The notes under the pieces: generated by a model | What the model was told of the DNA's origin: nothing | Databases searched by the model: none | What the model saw: only the letters and a program-made list of their open reading frames with translations | Shown: one piece after another, positions 46,557-55,001 of the stretch | Layout of the letters: every line of letters begins with the position of its first letter | Position numbering within the stretch: the first letter of the stretch is position 1 | Translations under genes and position numbers: made by a program | Source: Glycocaulis abyssi | Lineage (GTDB): Bacteria; Pseudomonadota; Alphaproteobacteria; Caulobacterales; Maricaulaceae | DNA length: 64,000 nucleotides | Direction: 5' to 3' | NCBI RefSeq assembly: GCF_041429775.1 | Contig: NZ_CP163421.1 | Span: 2,195,001-2,259,000 of the forward strand

Positions 46557-47093
46557 ATGACAGCTTCGCTTACGCCCCTGCCGCTGCCCGCCCCGCCCGT
46601 GACCCGCGAGAGTCTGCTCAGCTTTCTCGATGCGCTGGGCATTGCCCACACCACGCACGATCACGCGCCGGTCTTCACTGTGGCCGAGAGCGACCAGATC
46701 AAGGCGCACATGCCCGGCGGCCACACCAAGAACCTGTTTCTCAAAGACAAGAAGGGCAATCTCATCCTCATCTCGGCAGAGCACTCGACGACAATCGAGC
46801 TAAAACGCCTGCATGAGCGCCTCAGCTGCGGACGGCTCTCCTTCGGGTCGGCAGAACGGCTGGAAGACTCGCTGGGCGTAACCCCCGGCTCGGTGACAGC
46901 CTTTGCCCTCGTCAACGACCCGGAGCGCCGCGTGCGCTTCATTCTCGATGCCGCGCTGATGGCGCATGAGACGCTGAATTTCCATCCGATGAAAAATGAT
47001 GCCACCACGGCCATATCGCGCGCCGGACTGCTGGCCTTTCTGGCCGCGCTGGGCCGGGAGCCTGAAATCATGGATTTCACGGCCGGGGCCTGA
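46557..47093 (+). CDS. prolyl-tRNA deacylase (YbaK/ProXp-PrdX type)
   Basis: A stand-alone aminoacyl-tRNA editing domain that clears Ala-tRNA(Pro) or a similar mischarged product. It is 178 aa from the ATG at 46557, which has AGGAGG upstream; a 24-codon extension is not supported. The catalytic lysine lies in [13 protein letters not shown] and the second signature in [18 protein letters not shown]. The HFHPM-like C-terminal [11 protein letters not shown] loop is typical of PrdX. It is divergent from tRNA-Gly. Confidence 0.92.
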   Translation: MTASLTPLPLPAPPVTRESLLSFLDALGIAHTTHDHAPVFTVAESDQIKAHMPGGHTKNLFLKDKKGNLILISAEHSTTIELKRLHERLSCGRLSFGSAERLEDSLGVTPGSVTAFALVNDPERRVRFILDAALMAHETLNFHPMKNDATTAISRAGLLAFLAALGREPEIMDFTAGA

Positions 47094-47200
47094 CGGCCCA
47101 CTTGCAGTCTTGCCTCTGTCGGTCCACCTAAGGCGCGACACACCGACACTCCGGGATGCCCCTTTTGCGCCCCGGACAGGAACTCCAGGGATCAGACGTC

Positions 47201-48124
47201 ATGCAGATTTTCGGCAATCAGCCTGCTACCGGCCCAGCAGAACCCGCCGCCACCGGCCATGTGAAGGACTCCACCGACCAGAGCTTCATGGCCGATGTGG
47301 TTGAGGTCTCAAAGCAGGTCCCGGTCCTGGTCGATTTCTGGGCGCCCTGGTGCGGTCCGTGCCGCCAGCTGGGCCCCGTCATCGAAAAGGCCGTCAACGC
47401 GGCGGGCGGCAAGGTGAAGCTGGTCAAGATCAATATCGACGAGAACCCGCAAGTGGCAGGTCAGCTGCGCATCCAGTCCATCCCCGCCGTGCTGGCCTTT
47501 GTAAACGGCCAGCCGGTGGACGGCTTCATGGGCGCGCTGCCTGAAAGCCAGGTCACCGACTTCATCAAGCGCATAAGCGGCGAGATCGATGAAGCCGCGC
47601 TCGACGACGTGCTGGCACGCGCCGAAGAGGCGCTGGCACAAGGCGATGCGGGCGGCGCAGCGCAGGATTTCGCCGCTGTCCTGCAGGCGGCCCCGGAAAA
47701 CACCCGCGCGCTTGCGGGCATGGCGCGGGTATTCCTCTCGCAGGGCGACCGGGAGGGTGCTGAAGGCGTTCTGGCACAGGTGCCGCCAGCCAAGGCCGGC
47801 GATCCGGCCATCGCCGGGGTGCGCGCCGCCATGGAACTGGCCAGTGAAGGCGAGGATGCGGGCGATCCGGCCGATGCGCGAGCCGCGCTTGAGAAAGCGG
47901 GCGGCAAAGGTGCGGCCCTGCGCTATGATCTCGCCCGCGCGCTGATCGGTGCAGGCGATCTGGAAGGCGCTGCCGCCCAGCTTCTCGACTCCATTGCCGA
48001 GGACCGCGAATGGAATGAAGGCGCGGCCCGCCAGTTATTGCTGCGCGTCTTTGATGCCGCCGGACAGACATCAGAGCTGACAAGGGCCGGGCGCAAGCGC
48101 CTGTCCTCCATCCTGTTCAGCTAG
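47201..48124 (+). CDS. thioredoxin-TPR co-chaperone (CnoX/YbbN-like)
   Basis: A 307-aa protein with an N-terminal thioredoxin fold (about residues 20-130) and intact active site WCGPC (Cys51, Cys54), followed by about 170 residues of TPR-like helices. The architecture equals CnoX/YbbN, a holdase that protects clients under oxidative stress and hands them to GroEL. E. coli YbbN has lost a redox-active Cys (SxxC), whereas this copy keeps both cysteines as in Caulobacter, so it may also act as a thiol oxidoreductase. The start is taken at 47201; a longer frame lacks homology. Confidence 0.93.
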   Translation: MQIFGNQPATGPAEPAATGHVKDSTDQSFMADVVEVSKQVPVLVDFWAPWCGPCRQLGPVIEKAVNAAGGKVKLVKINIDENPQVAGQLRIQSIPAVLAFVNGQPVDGFMGALPESQVTDFIKRISGEIDEAALDDVLARAEEALAQGDAGGAAQDFAAVLQAAPENTRALAGMARVFLSQGDREGAEGVLAQVPPAKAGDPAIAGVRAAMELASEGEDAGDPADARAALEKAGGKGAALRYDLARALIGAGDLEGAAAQLLDSIAEDREWNEGAARQLLLRVFDAAGQTSELTRAGRKRLSSILFS

Positions 48125-48201
48125 CAGGCTGGCTGGAGGCGCGCGTCGGCCTATCTCTCTGAGTAGACGCGCCGCGAAGATCAGGAGGCCCGCGAAAACA
48201 C

Positions 48202-48864
48202 ATGCCCGTACATCCCGCCCTGCCGGACACGCTGCCGCTCTTTCCCATACGCGGCTGCATACTCCTGCCCGGCGAGGCTCTGCCCCTGAACGTGTTCGAG
48301 CCGCGCTATCTCAACATGGTCGATGATGCGATGAGCGGAAACGGGTTTATCGGCATGATCCAGCCGCGCGAAACCGGCCCTCGTGACCTGCCTGATCTGG
48401 AACGCGTCGGCACGGCCGGGCGCATCGCCAAACACTCCGAAACCGAAGATGGCCGCTATCTCATCGTACTGGTGGGCGTATCGCGCTTCACCCTCACCGC
48501 CCAGCCGCGGATGAAGACACCCTACCGCGTCGGGCGGGCAGACTATGCGGGATTTGAGCACGATATTGACGGGCCGCAGGCCGACGAGGCGGGCGTGGAC
48601 CGGGCAGGTTTCCTCGCGCTGCTCAAACGCTTTTTCGATCATGCCGGGATTGAGGCCGACTGGGCCTCCATGGATGGGGCGCCCCTGTCAGCCATTACCG
48701 GCAAGGTGGCCATGGCCGCGCCCTTCGACGCGGCGGCCAAGCAGGCCCTCCTGCAGGCTTCCAGGCCCTGTGTGCGGCGCGAACTTCTGGCCACGCTGAT
48801 GAGGCGCGTGCTTGAACAGGCCGGACTGGCCCCGCCCGATGACCCCTCAAACCGGCTGCACTAG
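48202..48864 (+). CDS. LON peptidase substrate-binding domain protein
   Basis: A 220-aa protein consisting of the Lon N-terminal (LON_substr_bdg) domain alone, with [30 protein letters not shown] at the start and IGMIQPRE near residue 50. No ATPase or protease domain is present. Such stand-alone proteins are widespread in alphaproteobacteria, usually between a CnoX-like gene and a Trm112-like gene, as here. The function is unknown; it may present substrates or regulate Lon. AGGAGG lies 13 bases before the ATG, a rather long spacing. Confidence 0.93.
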   Translation: MPVHPALPDTLPLFPIRGCILLPGEALPLNVFEPRYLNMVDDAMSGNGFIGMIQPRETGPRDLPDLERVGTAGRIAKHSETEDGRYLIVLVGVSRFTLTAQPRMKTPYRVGRADYAGFEHDIDGPQADEAGVDRAGFLALLKRFFDHAGIEADWASMDGAPLSAITGKVAMAAPFDAAAKQALLQASRPCVRRELLATLMRRVLEQAGLAPPDDPSNRLH

Positions 48865-48904
48865 ACTTGCCGGACACACCGGCTTTGCCTTAAACACGCT
48901 GGCC

Positions 48905-49123
48905 ATGAGCACCGAGAAAACCACCGACACACCCAATCCGCGCCGGTCCGCCCATGTGGACCCGAAATTGCTGGAAATCCTTGTCTGTCCGGTCACACGC
49001 CAGACGCTGGAATATGACCGCGAGGCAGGCGAGCTGATTTCCCGCGCGGCGGGCCTTGCCTATCCGGTGCGCGAGGGCGTGCCGGTCATGCTGCCCGAAG
49101 AGGCGCGCCAGATAAATGGCTGA
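48905..49123 (+). CDS. Trm112-family small zinc-finger-like protein
   Basis: A 72-aa protein of the Trm112/YcaR family. The core [16 protein letters not shown] and [19 protein letters not shown] are diagnostic. Bacterial members are proposed partners or activators of methyltransferases. Only one cysteine of the canonical zinc set remains, as is usual for short bacterial versions. Its 3' end overlaps the DUF971 gene start by 8 bases. The start at 48905 follows a poor ribosome-binding site, and the gene may be leaderless or coupled to the upstream gene. Confidence 0.9.
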   Translation: MSTEKTTDTPNPRRSAHVDPKLLEILVCPVTRQTLEYDREAGELISRAAGLAYPVREGVPVMLPEEARQING

Positions 49124-49445
49124 CCCGGCCCGCTCGCCCTGGCCGGTCCGGCTGGCCTTCCAGGCACGGGCAAAAAACCTGCGTGCCAGCTTTGATGATG
49201 GCGCGGTGTTCGACATTCCTTACGCGCTCCTGCGCCGCGAAAGCCCCTCTGCCGAGGTGCAGGGCCATGGTCCCGGCCAGAAGCGCGCCGTCCCTCATGC
49301 TGATCGCGTCACCATCACCGCGGCAGAGCCGGTCGGGCGCTATGCGGTGCGGCTGGTCTTCGATGATGGCCATGATAGCGGGATCTATTCATGGACCCTG
49401 CTGCGCACGCTGGGCGAAGCGGCGCAAAGCGCCCCGCAATCCTGA
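49116..49445 (+). CDS. DUF971 family protein
   Basis: A 109-aa protein with the DUF971/GBBH-like N-terminal fold: [31 protein letters not shown] near residue 25, then [24 protein letters not shown] near residue 80. Known as an add-on in gamma-butyrobetaine hydroxylases and as a stand-alone protein linked to iron-sulfur biology (ApbC fusion in some species). Here it is stand-alone and translationally coupled to the Trm112-like gene. The exact role is not known. Confidence 0.9.
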   Translation: MADPARSPWPVRLAFQARAKNLRASFDDGAVFDIPYALLRRESPSAEVQGHGPGQKRAVPHADRVTITAAEPVGRYAVRLVFDDGHDSGIYSWTLLRTLGEAAQSAPQS

Positions 49446-49504
49446 TTTGCCAGCACGGACCTGAGCCGTCACACTCCCTCGGCAGCAGCTTGCAGGACAT
49501 GCAC

Positions 49505-49984
49505 ATGACCCTGATTATCCGCGCCCTTCTGGCCACGGCCGTTGTTGCTGTGTGTGCCACACCGGCGCTCTCACAAGACACCCATCCGGTGATCGAGCGT
49601 ATTGATGCGCAAGGTCTGCGCGCACTGGTCACAGGACTTGGCCACGACGTCACCAACGAGGCGGTTACCGAGGAGGGTCAGCCAATCCTGACAGCCACAA
49701 CCGGGAATATGAATTACATGGTAGCCGGCACGGTCTGCGAGAACGGGCAGTGTCAGGGGCTTCTCACCGAGCTGGTCTTTACCAACACCCCGGCCAGTCT
49801 CGAGATCGCCAACCAGGTCAATCAGACCTATGCCGCGATCAAGCTGGTCGTTGTGGATGATGATAGCGTCGTCTTCTCACGCTATGACGTGCTGAACGGG
49901 GGAACGACACTCGGCGCACTATCCACTTCAGTCAGCACGCTGCTGGATATAGCCGCCAGCATCGTTCAGACCTCTGACGAATAG
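49505..49984 (+). CDS. exported YbjN-domain protein
   Basis: A 159-aa protein with a signal peptide (TLIIRALLATAVVAVCATPALSQ, cleavage likely after ALSQ). The mature domain of about 135 residues shows the YbjN pattern: ERIDAQGLRALVTGLGHDVT, a Cys pair in TVCENGQCQG, and ASLEIANQVNQTYAAIKLVVVDDDSVVFSRYD. YbjN-like proteins resemble secretion chaperones; in alphaproteobacteria they are often periplasmic and of unknown function. The ATG at 49505 is preferred over one at 49499 because the GCAGGA site is then 7 bases away. Confidence 0.82.
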   Translation: MTLIIRALLATAVVAVCATPALSQDTHPVIERIDAQGLRALVTGLGHDVTNEAVTEEGQPILTATTGNMNYMVAGTVCENGQCQGLLTELVFTNTPASLEIANQVNQTYAAIKLVVVDDDSVVFSRYDVLNGGTTLGALSTSVSTLLDIAASIVQTSDE

Positions 49985-49995
49985 CCGGCCCGCCG

Positions 49996-51747
49996 TCAGG
50001 ACGGGGCGTCGGCCATGGCGGCCATTTCATCATCATCAGCAGGTTCAGGCGCCGGGGCAGGCCGGGGAGCGGGCTGTATGCGCGCCAGCAGGCTTTGCAG
50101 TTCCTGCAGCTTGGCCGGACCGTTCTCGGCGCGCGCTTCGGCCCGTCCCATTTCTGACGACAAAAGCCGCATGGCGCGCGCCTGTGCGTCCTGCTGGCAG
50201 CGCCCCAGGGGCAAAATGTCCTGCGCCGCCAGACGCAACAGGCCGGCGGCCCGGTCAAGGGCTGGCAGGTTTGACGCAGTGATGCGCTCAAAAAGCTGGT
50301 TGTCGTGAATGATGGCAATGCCCAGCTGGTCGAACACATCGCTCATTTCCAGCTTCGCCTCTTCGGGAAACGTGCCTTTCAAGGCCCGCTTTTGCAGCGA
50401 TGAGAGCGTTGCCAGGCGTTCAAACGGCTGGCCGGGTCCCTTGGTAAACCAGCTTACCGATTTTTGTGATGAGAGTTTTGCCCGCACGTAAGCAGCAAGC
50501 TTCACCTTGTTCTGCTCGCCCACCAGATTGTCTTCCATCGACAAAAGCCGGGTGATCTCGTCAGCTGGCGTGACGGCATCTTTGAGCGCCTCTTCAATGG
50601 ATTCAGGCGCAAGCAGGCGCGCCGAGCGCACCGTGAACGCCTCCACCAGCGCCTCGGGATTGAGGTGTTCGCCCGATGCCGCGATCAGGCGCTGGGCCAG
50701 AGACCGCGCCAGCGCGATCTCCTCAAGGACATTGTCAGGCTTGAAGCGTTTGGGCTGGCGCAGGGCATCAAGCACACGCCGCGCAATCTCGCCCTTGCTG
50801 CCGGGCAATTGCCTTGCCTCGAACTTTGACGCCAGCCGGCGCGCATTATCGGGCGCGCCGGTCATGCTGGGATGGGTCTGGGTGCCGGCAAACACGCTGG
50901 TCAGGCGCTCGACATGTGCGCCCAGATCCCGGCTCTGGCCGAGAATCTGGTTTAGCGCCCGGTCGAAGGACAGCATCTCGGCCAGAAACGCGTCCGCCTC
51001 TTTGGCCGCGAAGGCGCGCGCGTCAGGGTCCTCAGGCAGATCATCATGGAAATCGAGCAGCATCTCGGCCTTGCGCGCCATGCCGGACGCATTGGCAAGA
51101 CGTTCGGCGATGGCCCGGCGCAGGCGCGTCTCCGCGCTGCCTTCGGCGTGGATTTTCTCCGTCAGCTCCCGGAAACTGGCCGTCTTGGGGTCCTGCGCCT
51201 TGCGCTTGGCATCCTTGCGCGCCTTTTCGATGGCCTTTTCGACCAGCTCGGTCAGCAGGCGGACATAGGCGTGAACCGACGCGTCGGAGTTTTGCGAGCG
51301 CGCAATCGCCACTTTCTGGATGGCGTGCTGCAGATCGCTCTCGCACGCATCGAGCGCCTCAGCCATGTCAGGCCGGTAGAGCAGCTCCAGCGGGCAGATT
51401 TCCTGGCGCTCCAGCCATTGGGCAAGAGCGCGGCGCATGGTGTCGCGTGCGGCAGGCCCCGCCAGGTCTTCCGGCGTCACGCAAGGCAGGGTCGCTTCGC
51501 CGGTCTTGGCGTCGGGCACGCTGAAGCGCTCCGCGCCCACTTCGTGAATCGTCACCGAGGAGAATGTGCCGCTTGCCTCGCTCCAGGTCTCGCGGGCCAC
51601 CCGCGACGAGCCACGCGGCGCCTTGGCGACCAGCCTGTCAGCCAGCGCAATCGCGTCGGTGCGCTCGTTGACGGCTTCCACCAGCACCCATTCAGCCTTG
51701 GGATGCTTCTTGAAGAAAACCTCGAAATGGACTTTTCCGGAGGCCAT
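49996..51747 (-). CDS. large soluble protein of unknown function, 583 aa
   Basis: There is no signal peptide and no membrane segment. Residues 1-75 form a beta-rich unit (HFEVFFKKHPKAEWVLVEAV...VTIHEVGAERFSV). Most of the rest is helical, including a charged segment (EKAIEKARKDAKRKAQD, about 170-190) and a long Leu/Ala-rich region up to residue 540, then a Pro/Ala-rich acidic tail. I do not recognise a family. Composition and codon use are like the neighbours, so it is probably vertically inherited. It is divergent from chvI by about 160 bp. Possible roles, judged only from context, include stress or envelope regulation. Confidence 0.8.
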   Translation of the reverse strand: MASGKVHFEVFFKKHPKAEWVLVEAVNERTDAIALADRLVAKAPRGSSRVARETWSEASGTFSSVTIHEVGAERFSVPDAKTGEATLPCVTPEDLAGPAARDTMRRALAQWLERQEICPLELLYRPDMAEALDACESDLQHAIQKVAIARSQNSDASVHAYVRLLTELVEKAIEKARKDAKRKAQDPKTASFRELTEKIHAEGSAETRLRRAIAERLANASGMARKAEMLLDFHDDLPEDPDARAFAAKEADAFLAEMLSFDRALNQILGQSRDLGAHVERLTSVFAGTQTHPSMTGAPDNARRLASKFEARQLPGSKGEIARRVLDALRQPKRFKPDNVLEEIALARSLAQRLIAASGEHLNPEALVEAFTVRSARLLAPESIEEALKDAVTPADEITRLLSMEDNLVGEQNKVKLAAYVRAKLSSQKSVSWFTKGPGQPFERLATLSSLQKRALKGTFPEEAKLEMSDVFDQLGIAIIHDNQLFERITASNLPALDRAAGLLRLAAQDILPLGRCQQDAQARAMRLLSSEMGRAEARAENGPAKLQELQSLLARIQPAPRPAPAPEPADDDEMAAMADAPS

Positions 51748-51905
51748 GAAGTCAGCCTGCCCCTGATTATTTCCCCGCAGCTTGCCACACTGGCGCGTTA
51801 TGCTTAACCGCTCGTAACCACCAGGATCGTTTCAAGCCCCTTGCTCCCGCCGGGCAGCGCTGTAGGTTTGGGGTGACCTGCTCGTGTCAGAGGAACACAA
51901 CCCGC

Positions 51906-52607
51906 ATGGCCCAGATCGCCCTTGTCGATGATGACGAGAACATTCTCACCTCGGTCTCTCTCTTTCTGGAGGGCGAAGGCTATCAGGTCCAGACCTTTAC
52001 CGATGGCGTCGACGCGCTGGGCGTGCTGGCCGACAACCCGCCCGATCTGGCCATTTTCGACATCAAGATGCCGCGCATGGACGGGCTGGAATTGCTGCGC
52101 CGCGTGCGCCAGAGCTCAAACCTGCCGGTCATCTTCCTGACCTCGAAGGATGGCGAGTTTGACGAGGCGCTGGGGCTCGATCTGGGCGCCGATGACTATA
52201 TCGCCAAGCCCTTCTCCCATCAGCTTCTGGCCAAGCGCATCAAGGCGGTCCTGCGGCGCGCCCAGCCCGATGATGCCGATCTGCCGGCCGGCGAGACCGA
52301 CCAGAAGGCGCTGGTGCGCGGCTCGCTGACCCTTGATCCCAACCGTCACGCCTGTCTGTGGAACGGCAAGCCGGTGCGCCTGACCGTCACCGAGTTCCTG
52401 ATCCTGCAGGCGCTGGCCAACCGGCCGGGCTATGTGAAGAGCCGCGATAATCTCATGGACGCGGCCTATGACGATCAGGTCTATGTCGATGACCGCACGA
52501 TCGACAGCCACATAAAGCGCATCCGCAAGAAATTCCGTGTCGTGGACGACAGTTTTGACGGGATCGAGACCCTGTATGGCGTCGGATACCGCTACAAGGA
52601 GGCGTGA
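51906..52607 (+). CDS. chvI: response regulator ChvI (OmpR/PhoB family)
   Basis: A 233-aa two-domain regulator. The receiver has acceptor Asp52 in [11 protein letters not shown], the switch Thr in FLTSKDG and Lys in YIAKPF. The C-terminal winged-helix DNA-binding domain (about 130-233) ends [17 protein letters not shown]...GVGYRYKE. This matches ChvI/ExoS-type regulators of acid/envelope stress in alphaproteobacteria. The start is taken at 51906. The kinase gene overlaps its 3' end. Confidence 0.94.
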   Translation: MAQIALVDDDENILTSVSLFLEGEGYQVQTFTDGVDALGVLADNPPDLAIFDIKMPRMDGLELLRRVRQSSNLPVIFLTSKDGEFDEALGLDLGADDYIAKPFSHQLLAKRIKAVLRRAQPDDADLPAGETDQKALVRGSLTLDPNRHACLWNGKPVRLTVTEFLILQALANRPGYVKSRDNLMDAAYDDQVYVDDRTIDSHIKRIRKKFRVVDDSFDGIETLYGVGYRYKEA

Positions 52608-54216
52608 GCCGGGGCGGTTGCGCGCCCGGCTGGCCCAGCTTCCCTCGACGCTGCGTCAGGCGCTGTTTTCGCGCCTTGCAGCGAGCATTCTCGTTGCCAA
52701 TCTGTTTGCGCTGGGGCTTCTGGCGCTCGGCACGCTGGCGCTCATCGAGAACCGCACCGGCCTGATCGATGCCAAGGTCGACTCGCTGACCCAGCAGGCC
52801 GACATTATCCGCAATGTCATCACCGAGACAGCGGTCGAAGGCTCGCCTGAACCTGTGCTCAATGCGCGTATCGCCGCTGAGGTGCTGGCCCGGCTCTACG
52901 TGCCCGAAGGCACGCGCGCGATGATCCATGGGCCGGAAGGACGCCTCGCGGCCGACAGCTATCTGAGCGCCGGGCGGGTCAGTGTAGAGCTTCTGCCGCC
53001 GCCCGGTCATCGCGATGTGGAGGGCTTTTTCACCGGTCTCTGGCGTATGGCGCGCGACTTTGTCGGCGGCTTCTTTCTGCCTGCAGAGGAGCGCGAAGCG
53101 CGCGAACGCTCGCTGGGTGAGGAAATCGCCCTTGCCCAGACAACCGGAGAGGCGGTGGCCGGCGTACGCCGTGGCCGCTATGGCGAGCGCGTCGTCTCGG
53201 TGACGCTGGCCATAGCGCCGGTCCAGACCATTGTCGGCTCGGTGACCTATGAGTCCTATGACTATGACGCGCTCATCGCCGCTGACCGGGTGGCCATCCT
53301 GCCCTATCTGGGCTTTGCCGCGCTCATCATTGTCGCCTTCGGGGCTTTGCTGGCCTTGCGTATCGCTGGCCCGGTAAAGCGCCTGTCTGACGCGGCGCGC
53401 AGCGTTCAGTTGGCGGGCGGCAGGCGCGTACCCCTGCCGGACTTCTCGCGCCGGGGCGACGAGATTGGCGATCTGGAGCAGGCGTTCCGGGCGATGACCG
53501 ATGCGCTCTATGACCGGCTGGATGCGATTGAGAGCTTTGCCGCCGATGTCGCCCACGAGATCAAGAACCCGCTCACCTCCATCCGCTCGGCCGCCGAAGT
53601 GCTGGTGCGCGCGCGCGATGACAGCGCCCGCGAGCGCCTGGTCAGCGTGATCCAGAAGGATGTGCAGCGCCTCGACCGGCTGATAACCGACATTTCCAAC
53701 GCCTCAAGGCTCGATGCCGAGCTGGCACGCGATCAGGTAAGGCCGGTGGATCTGGTACGCCTGATCCGCGATATCGTGCGTGTCTACGTGGATGGAGAGC
53801 GGGCCTCATCGTCCCAGCTCGTCGTTGAAACCAGTCTTGCCGAAGCCTTTGTCGGCGCGCGCGAGGAACCGCTGGGCCGCGTCTTCACCAATCTGATCGA
53901 CAATGCGCTGACTTTCTCGCCGCCCGGCGGCACGGTGAGCATCACCATCCGCCGTGGTCAGGGTCAGGCCCGCGAGCGCTTTATCGTCACGGTGGAGGAT
54001 GAGGGGCCTGGCATCCCGCCCGAAGCGCTGGAGACCATCTTCAACCGCTTCTACACACAGCGCCCGGCTGGCACGGCCTTTGGCACCCATTCCGGCCTGG
54101 GCCTAGCCATTGCCCGCCAGATCATTACCGCCCATGGCGGGACGATCCACGCAGAAAACCGGACCGCCCCGGCGAGCGGCGCGCGCATGGTGATCCAGCT
54201 GCCAGGCGTGTCCTGA
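52576..54216 (+). CDS. chvG: sensor histidine kinase ChvG
   Basis: A 546-aa kinase. The first membrane helix (about residues 25-50) is followed by a periplasmic sensor region of about 190 residues, then the second membrane helix ([19 protein letters not shown]). A HAMP domain, HisKA with [18 protein letters not shown], and HATPase with [15 protein letters not shown] and [11 protein letters not shown] complete it. It partners ChvI. The start is uncertain: the ATG at 52576 overlaps chvI by 32 bases, and a TTG at 52618 placed after AGGAGG is the alternative. Confidence 0.93.
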   Translation: MASDTATRRREPGRLRARLAQLPSTLRQALFSRLAASILVANLFALGLLALGTLALIENRTGLIDAKVDSLTQQADIIRNVITETAVEGSPEPVLNARIAAEVLARLYVPEGTRAMIHGPEGRLAADSYLSAGRVSVELLPPPGHRDVEGFFTGLWRMARDFVGGFFLPAEEREARERSLGEEIALAQTTGEAVAGVRRGRYGERVVSVTLAIAPVQTIVGSVTYESYDYDALIAADRVAILPYLGFAALIIVAFGALLALRIAGPVKRLSDAARSVQLAGGRRVPLPDFSRRGDEIGDLEQAFRAMTDALYDRLDAIESFAADVAHEIKNPLTSIRSAAEVLVRARDDSARERLVSVIQKDVQRLDRLITDISNASRLDAELARDQVRPVDLVRLIRDIVRVYVDGERASSSQLVVETSLAEAFVGAREEPLGRVFTNLIDNALTFSPPGGTVSITIRRGQGQARERFIVTVEDEGPGIPPEALETIFNRFYTQRPAGTAFGTHSGLGLAIARQIITAHGGTIHAENRTAPASGARMVIQLPGVS

Positions 54217-54324
54217 AAGGCACGCCTGTGGCCGCGTTACAAGAGGCCCCTTTCACATATCTGAAATGCAAGGTTACATAGCGGTCACGTACGTTTCGCC
54301 CCCTGCTCCTTTTTTCGAGTTTCC

Positions 54325-54729
54325 ATGATCGGCCTCGTCATCGTCACCCACGGTCAGCTTGCCCAGGAACTGGTGGCAGCGACCGAACATGTCGTGGGCC
54401 GTCTGGCGGCATGCGTGGCCGTCTCCATCGGCGCCGATGACGATATGGAGCAGCGCAGGAGCGATATCCGCGCCGCGGTGGAGACCGCCGATAGCGGCGA
54501 TGGCGTCATCATCGTGACCGATATTTTTGGCGGCACCCCCTCCAACCTCTCCATGTCCCTGCTGGAAAAATGCAAGGTGGAGGTGATCGCAGGCGCAAAC
54601 CTGCCCATGATGATCACGCTGGCAGAGGCGCGCGGGCGCATGAGTCTCGCCGATCTGGCCGCCAACGCCTCCAGCGCAGGCAGGCGCTATATCACCGTTG
54701 GTTCCCACCTGATTGACGGGCTGTCGTGA
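54325..54729 (+). CDS. PTS EIIA component, mannose/ManX type
   Basis: A 134-aa phosphocarrier with the EIIA-Man fold. The phosphorylated His9 lies in VIVTHGQLAQELV, and IIVTDIFGGTPSNL (about residue 70) forms the active-site loop. No EIIB/EIIC permease is near, so it is a regulatory PTS branch as in other alphaproteobacteria. The gene overlaps ptsH by 4 bases. Normally hprK would lie between chvG and this gene; here only 108 non-coding bases separate them. Confidence 0.93.
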   Translation: MIGLVIVTHGQLAQELVAATEHVVGRLAACVAVSIGADDDMEQRRSDIRAAVETADSGDGVIIVTDIFGGTPSNLSMSLLEKCKVEVIAGANLPMMITLAEARGRMSLADLAANASSAGRRYITVGSHLIDGLS

Positions 54730-55001
54730 GCACAGTCACGGCGGACGTCACCATCGTGAACAAGCGCGGCCTGCATGCACGCGCGGCCGCGAAATTTGTC
54801 GGCCTGGCGCGTGAATATACCGCTTCGTTGAGTGTTGAGCGCGATGGCGAGCAGGCCGATGGCCGCTCCATCATGGACCTGCTCATGCTGGGTGCCGGGC
54901 CGGGTACCCAGCTGACGCTGAGCGCAGAAGGCGACGACGCTCAGGCGCTGACCGAAGCCCTGCGCACGCTCATCGAAAACGGGTTCGACGAAGGCGAGTA
55001 A
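54726..55001 (+). CDS. ptsH: HPr phosphocarrier protein
   Basis: A 91-aa protein with His17 in NKRGLHARAAAKF for phosphotransfer from enzyme I, and Ser48 in GRSIMDLLML corresponding to the regulatory Ser46 of HPr, which HPr kinase modifies. The GTG start overlaps the EIIA stop. The Ser is retained even though no hprK is seen in this cluster. Probably acts as a nutrient-signalling relay to the EIIA and possibly ChvIG. Confidence 0.95.
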   Translation: MSTVTADVTIVNKRGLHARAAAKFVGLAREYTASLSVERDGEQADGRSIMDLLMLGAGPGTQLTLSAEGDDAQALTEALRTLIENGFDEGE

